From: a virus
DNA: 37,086 bases
Virus record (IMG/VR): IMGVR_UViG_3300021517_000013
Coordinates: 1-37,086 of that record
Reading direction: 5' to 3' (one strand)
This document shows positions 31,159 through 36,122 of the stretch, one piece after another. A program made the position numbers and the translations under genes. Every line of letters begins with the position of its first letter. The first letter of the stretch is position 1. The notes beneath the pieces were generated by a model that made no database searches, was not told where the DNA came from, and saw only the letters and a program-made list of their open reading frames with translations.

Positions 31159-31597
31159 GGCCGCACTCGGGGCATTTAATTAATTTTTGCTCTGGTAGTT
31201 GGTTGTCTTGGTCGGATAGATCTAATTCTTGGAGTTTATCTAGGCGTAGCTCTATAAAGTCGTCTTCTAATTTAAGTTCTTCTAGCACCTCAGTTAATTT
31301 GTCTTGATCCCAATTCCCACTAATAAACTGGCTATTCATTAGTACATTCAGCTTTTTTTCTTGGACTTTATTAAGATCAACTAAGTTGCAAACGGCCTCA
31401 TCCCAACCTAAGAATTTCATGGCCTCAAGCCGCATGTGGCCGGAGATGACCGTCATGTCTTTATTGACTATTAAGTTTTCTTGTTGGCCAAAAGTTTCTA
31501 AACTCTTAACTAGGCCATTAAATTCGTCTTCGTTAATACTCCTAGGGTTGTAGATGGCTGGGTTAAGATCATCTAATTTTAGAGTCTTTATGTTCAT
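31115..31597 (-). CDS. ParB-like (ParB/Srx) domain protein with C-terminal zinc knuckle
   Basis: 160 aa. Residues about 5-90 show the ParB/Sulfiredoxin fold: DLNPAIYNPRSINEDEFNGL, ETFGQQENLIVNKD and VISGHMRLEAMKFLGWDEAV with the conserved GHxR. The middle is helical and acidic, and the end carries CPECGHEF, a single zinc-type knuckle. Such phage proteins lie before terminase genes and may act as nucleases or DNA-binding CTP switches. It is the first gene of the packaging operon. There is no ribosome site; a promoter (TTGCAT-N17-TTTAAT) predicts initiation at the A of the ATG. Confidence 0.82.
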   Translation of the reverse strand: MNIKTLKLDDLNPAIYNPRSINEDEFNGLVKSLETFGQQENLIVNKDMTVISGHMRLEAMKFLGWDEAVCNLVDLNKVQEKKLNVLMNSQFISGNWDQDKLTEVLEELKLEDDFIELRLDKLQELDLSDQDNQLPEQKLIKCPECGHEFTKKEDANQTQN

Positions 31598-31619
31598 ACG
31601 TTAATTAAACAACGTTAAT
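31598..31619 (-). repeat. Two ATTAACGT direct repeats at the packaging-operon promoter
   Basis: The 8-mer ATTAACGT (minus strand) occurs at 31598-31605 and 31612-31619, period 14, covering the -10 region and spacer and ending at the start codon. This is a plausible binding site for a regulator dimer on one face of DNA, given that 14 bases is about 1.3 turns. Confidence 0.5.
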
Positions 31620-31632
31620 AACTCTTATGCAA
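31604..31632 (-). promoter_or_regulatory. Packaging-operon promoter; predicted leaderless start
   Basis: TTGCAT (31627-31632), 17-base spacer, TTTAAT (31604-31609) on the minus strand. Six bases separate the hexamer from the ATG at 31597, so the A of the ATG is the expected first base. No ribosome site is present. Confidence 0.6.
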
Positions 31633-31633
31633 A

Positions 31634-31966
31634 TTAGACTAAAAAGATGTGCGATACATTATCCTTATTGATAATAGTTTTAAGATAACGGCCATAATAC
31701 TCGGTTGGTTCTGTGTCACCATCAATAAAAGCATTAATAACTAGTTCTTTTGTAACCAAACTATTATCAGCGGTTCCATAAATCGTAAGCTTGTTTGCAA
31801 CGAGTTCTACATCTAAGTAAGTAAAGCTGGCTGGTACTTCTAATACCCCACTAAAGGGGACTTCGTAACTAACAAAGTTTTTGCCTACAGGAGTTGGTTT
31901 AGGAAACCTGGCATTATCCATAATAGTCTGTTCTCTAGTCAGTTCTTTGGCTGATTTTGGTTCCAT
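31634..31966 (-). CDS. Unknown small protein, beta-rich
   Basis: 110 aa. A basic, polar N-terminus is followed by a beta region (FVSYEVPFSGVLEVPASFTY, VELVANKLTIYGTADN) and a mixed end (EYYGRYLKTIINKDNVSHIF). It has no cysteine, membrane segment or recognised motif. It is the last gene before the packaging promoter. TATAAT ends exactly 6 bases before the ATG and there is no ribosome site, so a leaderless transcript is possible even though it lies within the early gene string. Confidence 0.65.
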   Translation of the reverse strand: MEPKSAKELTREQTIMDNARFPKPTPVGKNFVSYEVPFSGVLEVPASFTYLDVELVANKLTIYGTADNSLVTKELVINAFIDGDTEPTEYYGRYLKTIINKDNVSHIFLV

Positions 31967-31972
31967 AATTTG

Positions 31973-31978
31973 ATTATA
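31973..31978 (-). promoter_or_regulatory. -10 hexamer TATAAT 6 bases before ATG 31966; leaderless
   Basis: A perfect TATAAT overlaps the stop codon of the preceding gene and ends 6 bases before the ATG, with no ribosome site. It has the same geometry as the other leaderless candidates but lacks the upstream TGC. Confidence 0.5.
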
Positions 31979-32186
31979 CCTTTTTACGGCCTATGTGGTA
32001 GTAATTGCAGTGACGGCACTTGTATGGTTTTACAATACTTGGTTTACGTTGACCATTGGCCTTGGCTTCAGCATAAGTGTCATAGCGAAGTTTGGAGTAG
32101 CAACTAGCTAGGTAGTCAGCAGTTAGGTGCTTTTTATTATGTCGCAGCTTTTGTCTGATGTGCTTTCGCTTTCCGACTTTTCCCAA
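31974..32186 (-). CDS. Small basic zinc-knuckle protein
   Basis: 70 aa from TTG 32186, chosen because GAAGGGG lies 8 bases upstream; a longer frame from GTG 32264 would overlap the preceding gene by 128 bases and has a weaker ribosome site. The first part is very basic (KRKHIRQKLRHNKKHL). Near the C-terminus CRHCNYYHIG gives Cys-x2-Cys and a His four residues later, a likely zinc site, next to KPSIVKPYK. Probably a nucleic-acid binder. No family is assigned. Confidence 0.55.
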   Translation of the reverse strand: MGKVGKRKHIRQKLRHNKKHLTADYLASCYSKLRYDTYAEAKANGQRKPSIVKPYKCRHCNYYHIGRKKV

Positions 32187-32394
32187 TTTTAATACCCCTT
32201 CGATAGCCTTTTTTAGTATAGAGCCGGTCAGCCCAGCGGCGGCGTCTAGTCGCTCGGTTGCCACCTAGCTTAGAATTAGTTTCATACACTCCATCTTTAT
32301 CATCGAATTCTTGTTCTAAAATAGGGTAGTCGCCTTGGCCCCGCTTGCCTCCAGCTCGCCTCTCTTGATAGATAAGCTGTTCTTCAGTCTTCAT
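32137..32394 (-). CDS. Small basic protein, unknown
   Basis: 85 aa. A polar N-terminal half (YQERRAGGKRGQGDYPILEQ) and a very basic C-terminal half (NRATRRRRWADRLYTKKGYR). GGNRATRRRR resembles the GNRAxRR motif of other small phage proteins of unknown role. It overlaps the upstream 47-aa gene by 11 bases and the downstream zinc-knuckle gene by 50 bases. Likely nucleic-acid binding. Confidence 0.55.
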   Translation of the reverse strand: MKTEEQLIYQERRAGGKRGQGDYPILEQEFDDKDGVYETNSKLGGNRATRRRRWADRLYTKKGYRRGIKIGKSRKAKAHQTKAAT

Positions 32395-32527
32395 AATCAG
32401 CCATGCTTATTCTAATTTCTTTAAGCTCTTTTTGGAGCGTTGGTTTGATTATCAGTTCAATAGCTTTTAGTACTTCTAAGATACCTTTGTCTGATTCAAC
32501 CACAATCTGGACTATGTATTTACTCAC
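32384..32527 (-). CDS. 47-aa protein, unknown
   Basis: Translated by hand: begins MSKYIVQIVVESDKGILEVL and ends RISMADYED. A beta strand followed by a helix rich in Lys/Glu. The start is GTG at 32527 with AAGAGGT 5 bases upstream. It overlaps the 46-aa gene upstream by 8 bases and the next gene by 11 bases, a compact early-operon arrangement that supports translation. No family recognised. Confidence 0.55.
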   Translation of the reverse strand: MSKYIVQIVVESDKGILEVLKAIELIIKPTLQKELKEIRISMADYED

Positions 32528-32660
32528 CTGGTACCTCTTTTTTAGGCCGTACAATTTTTACTATATGAAAGCCTAAATTACGGATTATGGTCAGTTTTTG
32601 TTTTGGAAACTCAAACTTAAATGAGTCTCGCTTAGTTATCCCATCGACTGGTCTTTTCAT
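32520..32660 (-). CDS. 46-aa protein, unknown
   Basis: Translated by hand: begins MKRPVDGITKRDSFKFEFPK, contains LTIIRNLGFHIVKIVRP and ends KKEVPGE. Small, basic, mixed alpha/beta. The ATG at 32660 overlaps the upstream membrane protein stop by ATGA, so translation is coupled. No motif recognised. Confidence 0.55.
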   Translation of the reverse strand: MKRPVDGITKRDSFKFEFPKQKLTIIRNLGFHIVKIVRPKKEVPGE

Positions 32661-32998
32661 TTAATCCCTCCATTGTCGTATGCCCAATTAATTTGGTATT
32701 GGTGCCAGACATTATCGCCACCATAGCTATCGCAGTATTCAACCTTAATAGCTTTAGAGCTAATCTGCCAGATCACCAAGATTGATAAGGCAATGTTAAT
32801 TAATACACTAATTGTAAGTAATGTTCTAAGTGTTAGACTTCCCCTATCAAAGAGTTTAAGAAATAGTTTTGTCATGTCTTCTACAAAGAGCGGATGGACA
32901 TCTGCTTTTGTATACTTACCATCCTCTGAAATGTCTACAATTGTCGTACGCCTATTTAGTATCTTCTTTATTTCAGCTTTTAATTGTGATTTAGTCAT
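32657..32998 (-). CDS. Membrane protein with cytoplasmic helical N-domain
   Basis: 113 aa. Residues 1-53 are soluble and charged (KSQLKAEIKKILNRRTTIVD). One transmembrane helix at about 57-80 (LRTLLTISVLINIALSILVI) is followed by an outside tail of about 33 residues with Cys and Trp (EYCDSYGGDNVWHQYQ). Overlaps the preceding 54-aa membrane protein gene and the following 46-aa gene by 4 bases each. Early expression and membrane location suggest a role at the host envelope such as exclusion, but this is inference. Confidence 0.65.
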   Translation of the reverse strand: MTKSQLKAEIKKILNRRTTIVDISEDGKYTKADVHPLFVEDMTKLFLKLFDRGSLTLRTLLTISVLINIALSILVIWQISSKAIKVEYCDSYGGDNVWHQYQINWAYDNGGIK

Positions 32999-33159
32999 TG
33001 ATACCTCTCAAAGTCGACATAATCCCAGCAGTATTTTGGAATCTCATTGACTGGTACGCTATAGCAATCTGCTTCTCGACCACGTTCTACAGCTATGTAG
33101 AATAAACCGATAAAGATTGCTACTGCGATAATTATTCCGACTATTATTAGTTTCAACAT
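32995..33159 (-). CDS. 54-aa single-span membrane protein
   Basis: Translated by hand: MLKLIIVGIIIAVAIFIGLF forms the membrane helix, followed by YIAVERGREADCYSVP and PKYCWDYVDFERYQ outside or in the periplasm, with two cysteines. AAGGAGGG lies before the ATG at 33159, a strong ribosome site. The stop overlaps the next membrane protein start by ATGA, so the two may work as a pair. Confidence 0.65.
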   Translation of the reverse strand: MLKLIIVGIIIAVAIFIGLFYIAVERGREADCYSVPVNEIPKYCWDYVDFERYQ

Positions 33160-33175
33160 TCACCCTCCTTTTTGG

Positions 33176-33418
33176 TTAAGTTAATTCTTCGATTGTATTC
33201 TTGTCATGTCCAAGATTAATTTTACCGATCCTATACCAATAGGGTAGGATAGTTGCTATTAAGTTGACAACACTTTGGCGGTGAAACTTTCGACCTTCAG
33301 TTTCAGTTAGTATCTTGGCTAGTTCAGAAATGTTTGTCATGTTGCCGCAGATGTAATTGCGGACTGCAAATTCGCCCTTTTGAGATAATTCGTATTCAGT
33401 TATTGTTACAGTCTTCAT
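33176..33418 (-). CDS. Small probable DNA-binding protein, unknown family
   Basis: 80 aa. ICGNMTNISELAKILTETEG followed by RKFHRQSVVNLIATILPYWY suggests a small helical bundle with a helix-turn-helix-like element. There is a basic end (IGKINLGHDKN). It directly follows the winged-helix gene with a 4-base overlap, so both may take part in early gene control. AAAGGAGG is present but 14 bases before the ATG. The family is not recognised. Confidence 0.6.
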   Translation of the reverse strand: MKTVTITEYELSQKGEFAVRNYICGNMTNISELAKILTETEGRKFHRQSVVNLIATILPYWYRIGKINLGHDKNTIEELT

Positions 33419-33696
33419 AGTAGTGTCGTTTGTCCTCCTTTAATTGCTTTCCAAAAGATTACTCTAACTCCGGTTTGTGGACTTGGTGCTCGGTATGCTT
33501 CTTCGACTAGATCATCTTTTACTAAACGATTAGTGATGCCAGTTATAGAGTTAATCGGCAAGTTCATAGCTTTGGAGATTTCAGTATTACACATTGGCCG
33601 CTTACCTAACATCTCTAGTACCCGTTGCATCCGATAACTCATTTTGTCTAAGCTACGATAAGCGTCAATCGATGTTTGGCGTACCCTCGTCCTCAT
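33415..33696 (-). CDS. Winged-helix DNA-binding protein
   Basis: 93 aa. KMSYRMQRVLEMLGKRPMCN leads into the recognition region TEISKAMNLPINSITGITNR, then the wing LVKDDLVEEAYRAPSPQTGV and RVIFWKA. This is the layout of small phage MarR-like or wHTH regulators. AAGGAGGT precedes the ATG. It is the only clear transcription-factor-like protein in the window and thus a candidate binder for the ATTAACGT repeats or the palindrome at 23952-23970; which, if either, is unknown. Confidence 0.75.
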   Translation of the reverse strand: MRTRVRQTSIDAYRSLDKMSYRMQRVLEMLGKRPMCNTEISKAMNLPINSITGITNRLVKDDLVEEAYRAPSPQTGVRVIFWKAIKGGQTTLL

Positions 33697-33697
33697 T

Positions 33698-34432
33698 TCA
33701 TACCTCCTTGTTTGGTAGCTCTATGAGCTTTTTAATTAAATCGCTCGCTTCTTGTTTTGTAATTGGTTTTTCAATGTCAAAGTCAATTTCCTTTTGTCGG
33801 CTCAAGCGGTCTAACAAACCAACCTGTGAAGCGGTAGGCTCACCAGTCATAGGTTTACCACTATCATAATTGGTCTTCTGGCCGTTTGTAACGTCTTTTG
33901 TGGCGTCTTCCATGTCTTGGGTGAAAAAGTCACTAAGACAGCCTGTTCGTAGCACAGCGTCTACCTGTGCCCTTTTCTGGGCTATTTTAACTGCCTTATT
34001 GATTTCAAAGTCACCAGCGGTGAGTTCAACTTTATGAACACCACGGCCCTCACCAATTACACGACCTTTGGTGTCTACTAATTCGCACACATAGGCTACT
34101 AAACCCGGGGTATTGCCAAGCATCTCGCAAGTCTCATCGTCTTTACGAAAGGTAGCTCGGACTTTGAACAAAGAGCAAAACTTTTCGGCACCTGGTTTGA
34201 GCAGACTAGGCTTTGACTCAAATTCAGTACCACTCTTGGTTTTGGATTTAATCGAGCCATAGTCTTTACCCTTTACCATGTTAGCTTTGATGTATTCATC
34301 AATTACCTTACGCACATCTTGGTCACGTTTCATTTGGGCCTTCAGTTGAGCTGGAGTTGCCATCACGGCTTGGGGGCCAGTAATAACTTCAGGCTCTTTA
34401 ACTTCTACAGCTTGGGTGTTTTCACTTTCCAT
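33698..34432 (-). CDS. Recombination protein candidate (Rad52-like annealase, uncertain)
   Basis: 244 aa. A central conserved region contains KDYGSIKSKTKSGTEFESKP, SLLKPGAEKFCSLFKVRATF, YVCELVDTKGRVIGEGRGV and INKAVKIAQKRAQVDAVLRT followed by GCLSDFFTQDME. This pattern is common to phage proteins placed beside annealing or ERF/Rad52-type recombination genes. The C-terminal 50 residues form a small helical module (TASQVGLLDRLSRQKEIDFD, ITKQEASDLIKKLI). It would promote strand annealing. AAAGGAG precedes the start. The family call is by pattern and context, so a different ssDNA-binding role is possible. Confidence 0.6.
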   Translation of the reverse strand: MESENTQAVEVKEPEVITGPQAVMATPAQLKAQMKRDQDVRKVIDEYIKANMVKGKDYGSIKSKTKSGTEFESKPSLLKPGAEKFCSLFKVRATFRKDDETCEMLGNTPGLVAYVCELVDTKGRVIGEGRGVHKVELTAGDFEINKAVKIAQKRAQVDAVLRTGCLSDFFTQDMEDATKDVTNGQKTNYDSGKPMTGEPTASQVGLLDRLSRQKEIDFDIEKPITKQEASDLIKKLIELPNKEV

Positions 34433-34838
34433 TCTTTGTCTCCTTTGGGAATCTTGGTGATAAGTATTCCACGGTTTCGATCTCTGTGCCTGGCACTACT
34501 TCACCAGTGGATTTCAAGATTGTTCGAGCGATTGGGTCGAAGGCTGACTTTTTTAGGCCGATGTAGACGTCAGCCTCCAAGTCTGGGTTATTACGAATCC
34601 AATCAATAACACTCGGCTCATGTTTGATTGCTATGTTTACTCGATTAGCAATGACTGCTGTAAAGCCATCATCTGTTTTGGCTGACTTAATACCAAGGCT
34701 TTTAAGCTCAGCATAAACCTCATTTTTAGCAGCCTCAGTAGACTGCTTAAATCCGTCAAGGGTTTTCCAAGCTAGGTTTTCAGCTTCTTTAGCTTTATAT
34801 AGCTTGTACAATGCTCTTTGAAGGTTACTTAGTGCCAT
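34422..34838 (-). CDS. Helical early protein, partner of the recombination gene
   Basis: 138 aa. N-terminal half is coiled coil (RALYKLYKAKEAENLAWKTL, STEAAKNEVYAELKSLGIK), then a beta-rich half with DGFTAVIANRVNIAIKHEPS and KSTGEVVPGTEIETVEYLS. The GEVVPGxE pattern is seen in phage genes next to annealases. Start ATG 34838 lies inside a 23-codon upstream ORF that carries GGAGG for it, so translation is coupled. Function not established. Confidence 0.65.
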   Translation of the reverse strand: MALSNLQRALYKLYKAKEAENLAWKTLDGFKQSTEAAKNEVYAELKSLGIKSAKTDDGFTAVIANRVNIAIKHEPSVIDWIRNNPDLEADVYIGLKKSAFDPIARTILKSTGEVVPGTEIETVEYLSPRFPKETKNGK

Positions 34839-34896
34839 AAAGCATTACCTCCAACTGTTTACTTAATTGTTCGATTTCTAGCCATAATTCCCACAT
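34825..34896 (-). CDS. 23-aa upstream ORF, translational coupler
   Basis: Reads MWELWLEIEQLSKQLEVMLY then GTK. AAAGGAGG lies 7 bases before the ATG at 34896, an excellent ribosome site. The stop codon lies 14 bases inside the next gene, and GGAGG for that gene sits within this ORF. It starts about 30 bases after a predicted transcription start. It may be a leader peptide or a small functional helix. Confidence 0.5.
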   Translation of the reverse strand: MWELWLEIEQLSKQLEVMLYGTK

Positions 34897-34933
34897 GGCC
34901 TACCTCCTTTGTTGTTATTAGTCTGATAATTTA

Positions 34934-34962
34934 ATTATAAATCACAAGAATAATAAAAACAA
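34934..34962 (-). promoter_or_regulatory. Early-operon promoter
   Basis: On the minus strand TTGTTT (34957-34962), 17-base spacer, TATAAT (34934-34939). Start expected near 34927, giving a short leader to the ATG at 34896. It drives the recombination and regulator genes. A plus-strand extended -10 lies divergently at 34992-35000. Confidence 0.65.
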
Positions 34963-34991
34963 GTGTTTTTCACACACATTTTTATTGTATT

Positions 34992-35000
34992 TGCTATTAT
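34992..35000 (+). promoter_or_regulatory. Plus-strand extended -10 (TGCTATTAT)
   Basis: TGC followed by TATTAT matches the extended -10 consensus used elsewhere here (TGCTAWNAT). No -35 is seen. Predicted start near 35007 would give a very short RNA ending at the terminator 35009-35058. Divergent to the early-operon promoter. Confidence 0.45.
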
Positions 35001-35006
35001 GCTAGT

Positions 35007-35058
35007 AGGCGGCCTCATACCCTTTCTTTGTTGTGGGTTTAAACGCAGGCCGCTTTTT
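35007..35058 (+). ncRNA. Candidate small RNA 2 (about 50 nt)
   Basis: A 7-bp GC stem (GCGGCCT at 35009-35015 with AGGCCGC at 35047-35053) closes a 31-base loop with an inner ACCC/GGGT stem, followed by TTTTT. The inner loop holds CTTTGTTGT (35026-35034), exactly complementary to ACAACAAAG in the minus-strand leader at 34907-34915, which overlaps the ribosome site AAAGGAGG of the 23-aa ORF. The RNA would thus be able to block translation of the early operon. Structure is read from sequence; expression and activity are inference. Confidence 0.45.
35009..35058 (+). terminator. Plus-strand intrinsic terminator
   Basis: Seven-base-pair GC stem followed by TTTTTATTT on the plus strand. On the minus strand no T-run follows it, so it serves plus-strand transcription although no plus-strand gene lies upstream. 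Its right end touches the stop codon of the DUF1064 gene. Confidence 0.65.
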
Positions 35059-35422
35059 ATTTAACAACTTGATAGGCATGGTCTAGGTGCTCGGGTAGCC
35101 AGAATAGCTCGAGCATTTTTCTTCGCCACTTATAATCGCTAGTCTCAACGCCCTTGGCTTCAATTAGGGTATAGCTGCCATCGAGTTCATACACTCTAAA
35201 GTCAATCTTGTGGTCGCAAACATGAACTTTATCGCCTTGAAGGGTCTTAGCATAAATCTCTACCTTAAATTGCCGATCCCAGGCTTTTATACGTTTAGCT
35301 TTGAGTAATAAATCAAGTTCAGCGGCCTGACTGGCTTCGAGCTTGGATGGATAATTATAGCCGTTGTATGAAGTTCTAACGGCATTGTACTTATTACGCT
35401 TTAGATACGTTTGGCGATACAT
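35057..35422 (-). CDS. DUF1064 family nuclease (PD-(D/E)XK-like)
   Basis: 121 aa from ATG 35422 (two TTG codons precede it). Conserved features are KYNAVRTSYNGYNYPSKLEA, the helix AAELDLLLKAKRIKAWDRQF, then the strand pair DHKIDFRVYELDGSYTLIEA with E-A-K-G, then SDYKWRRKMLELFWLPEH. The acidic residue in DF and the E-x-K of EAKG form a PD-(D/E)XK active-site pattern; DUF1064 proteins are thought to act as phage Holliday-junction resolvase-like nucleases. It overlaps the preceding gene by 29 bases. Confidence 0.83.
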   Translation of the reverse strand: MYRQTYLKRNKYNAVRTSYNGYNYPSKLEASQAAELDLLLKAKRIKAWDRQFKVEIYAKTLQGDKVHVCDHKIDFRVYELDGSYTLIEAKGVETSDYKWRRKMLELFWLPEHLDHAYQVVK

Positions 35423-35648
35423 CAACAATCACATAACTAATGTGCGGGCCAGAATAATTGGCCTCAAAGAATGCTTTGGCTTGATTAACTGCATCTTGCT
35501 CGTTACAAGCCCTAACTGGAACTTCGATGCGATCTATAACTTCTGGAGATTCTCGATCAATTGTAACAACACAACTAACCGGTGTTGAAGTTGACCAGTT
35601 GTAGGTTTCTTTGACAGCTTCTAATTTAAGTTCTTTTTTCCTTGCCAC
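35394..35648 (-). CDS. Unknown protein, first gene of the early operon
   Basis: 84 aa. A beta-alpha-beta arrangement: TPVSCVVTIDRESPEVIDRI, then CNEQDAVNQAKAFFEANYSG and HISYVIVDVSPNVS. Start is GTG 35648 with AAGGAG 8 bases upstream. No motif or family is recognised. A weak minus-strand promoter (TTGTGA-N18-TATTAT) is possible just upstream at about 35675-35705. Confidence 0.65.
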   Translation of the reverse strand: MARKKELKLEAVKETYNWSTSTPVSCVVTIDRESPEVIDRIEVPVRACNEQDAVNQAKAFFEANYSGPHISYVIVDVSPNVSKA

Positions 35649-35690
35649 TTTATTACTCCTTCACATAACCACTATAACATAATAATTAAC

Positions 35691-35720
35691 TTGCCTTTTA
35701 ATTCACAAAGTGCCTATAAT
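35691..35720 (+). promoter_or_regulatory. Plus-strand promoter 1 of the control region
   Basis: TTGCCT (35691-35696), 18-base spacer, TATAAT (35715-35720). Start expected near 35727, so the RNA would begin with the hairpin AACTATC-GATTACTT-GATAGTT. Confidence 0.6.
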
Positions 35721-35732
35721 ACATTTAACTAT

Positions 35733-35745
35733 CGATTACTTGATA
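35733..35745 (+). repeat. 13-base inverted repeat, left arm
   Basis: CGATTACTTGATA here is the exact reverse complement of 36030-36042. It covers the loop and right arm of the leader hairpin. A 13-base match within 300 bases is very unlikely by chance. Confidence 0.85.
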
Positions 35746-35920
35746 GTTCATGTAGGCAGCCTACCGTGAGGGCATTGGAGCATGTTAAAAGGTTCAATGA
35801 TAAGGTTCACGGCCTATACCTTAACCCATACCCATACAGAATGATACTAGCAGGATTGCCACCTTTTGGCAGGCTAGGGAGGTTGACTACCAATAGTAGC
35901 AAGAGCCATTACATTCTGGA

Positions 35921-35940
35921 GGGGCGGGGAAGGGCAGGGG
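35921..35940 (+). other. G-quadruplex motif
   Basis: Four G-runs, GGGG-C-GGGG-AA-GGG-CA-GGGG, with loops of 1-2 bases on the plus strand. Further G-runs follow at 35979-35990. It is strongly out of character for this AT-rich genome. Confidence 0.6.
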
Positions 35941-35995
35941 ATAGTTCAGGAGGATTCCTTGATCGCCGGAGGCGTAGGAAGGGGAAGGGGAACTA

Positions 35996-36024
35996 TTGAC
36001 AACTTTTCTATAGCTGTGTACTAT
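35996..36024 (+). promoter_or_regulatory. Strong plus-strand promoter 2 (small RNA 1)
   Basis: Consensus TTGACA (35996-36001), 17-base spacer, TACTAT (36019-36024). It is the best sigma70-type promoter in the window and faces a terminator only 25 bases beyond its -10, so its product must be about 50 nt unless terminated inefficiently. Confidence 0.75.
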
Positions 36025-36029
36025 TAGAG

Positions 36030-36042
36030 TATCAAGTAATCG
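36030..36042 (+). repeat. 13-base inverted repeat, right arm
   Basis: TATCAAGTAATCG, the exact reverse complement of 35733-35745. It forms the single-stranded 5' part of candidate small RNA 1. Confidence 0.85.
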
Positions 36043-36081
36043 CAAGAGACCGCCGCTAACCCTCACGTTTGGCGGTTTTTT
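36031..36081 (+). ncRNA. Candidate small RNA 1 (about 50 nt)
   Basis: It has a 12-base single-stranded 5' tail (the 13-base repeat starts one base earlier) and a terminator hairpin with a C-rich loop (CCTCAC). The tail can pair with the leader hairpin loop of the long transcript at 35733-35745, and the loop (CCCTCACG, 36060-36067) can pair with CGTGAGGG at 35765-35772. The second match is only 8 bases and could be chance. C-rich loops that bind G-rich ribosome sites are known in small RNAs of Gram-positive bacteria. Promoter and terminator are seen; regulation is inferred. Confidence 0.6.
36049..36081 (+). terminator. Plus-strand intrinsic terminator
   Basis: ACCGCC (36049-36054) pairs with GGCGGT (36071-36076) around a 16-base loop with an inner AAC/GTT stem, followed by TTTTTT. 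It has no function on the minus strand, where no T-run follows. Confidence 0.8.
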
Positions 36082-36122
36082 GTTTACGCAAAAAGACTTC
36101 CCAAGATTGCTCCTGAAAAGCC

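Larger units (their letters stand above)
35727..36081 (+). ncRNA. Candidate long plus-strand transcript (about 355 nt)
   Basis: It starts with a 7-bp hairpin (35727-35750 region) and contains a second hairpin CTAGC...GCTAG enclosing TGCCA/TGGCA at about 35850-35880, then a G-quadruplex motif, and ends at the terminator. It contains CGTGAGGG (35765-35772), a possible ribosome site for a 20-codon ORF at 35782-35844. A longer 102-codon frame with an RRRRRKGKGN end overlaps it but lacks a good start. Its 5' part is complementary to the last 50 bases. It could be a structured RNA, a small mRNA, or both. Confidence 0.4.
35649..36122. other. 474-base noncoding control region
   Basis: No minus-strand gene lies here. 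On the plus strand it holds a promoter (35691-35720), a leader hairpin, a 102-codon open frame of doubtful status, a G-quadruplex motif, a second strong promoter (35996-36024) and an intrinsic terminator (36049-36081). Paired 13-base inverted repeats link the leader to the second RNA. It is the only long noncoding region, so an origin or packaging site could also lie here, though no iterons are seen. Confidence 0.6.

Noticed and set aside
35691-35999. Plus-strand 102-codon open frame as a protein gene
   Set aside because: It begins at a TTG that is the -35 element of the local promoter, has no good ribosome site before TTG or the internal GTG, and its end is a run of Arg/Lys codons from the G-quadruplex tract. 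The region looks more like RNA control sequence, so I did not call it as a CDS.
35727-36081. RNase P RNA or tmRNA
   Set aside because: The A-B-A'-B' pairing topology recalled RNase P, but the conserved GAGGAAAGTCC and ACAGAA...GGC boxes are absent, and no tRNA-like ends or tag ORF of tmRNA are present.
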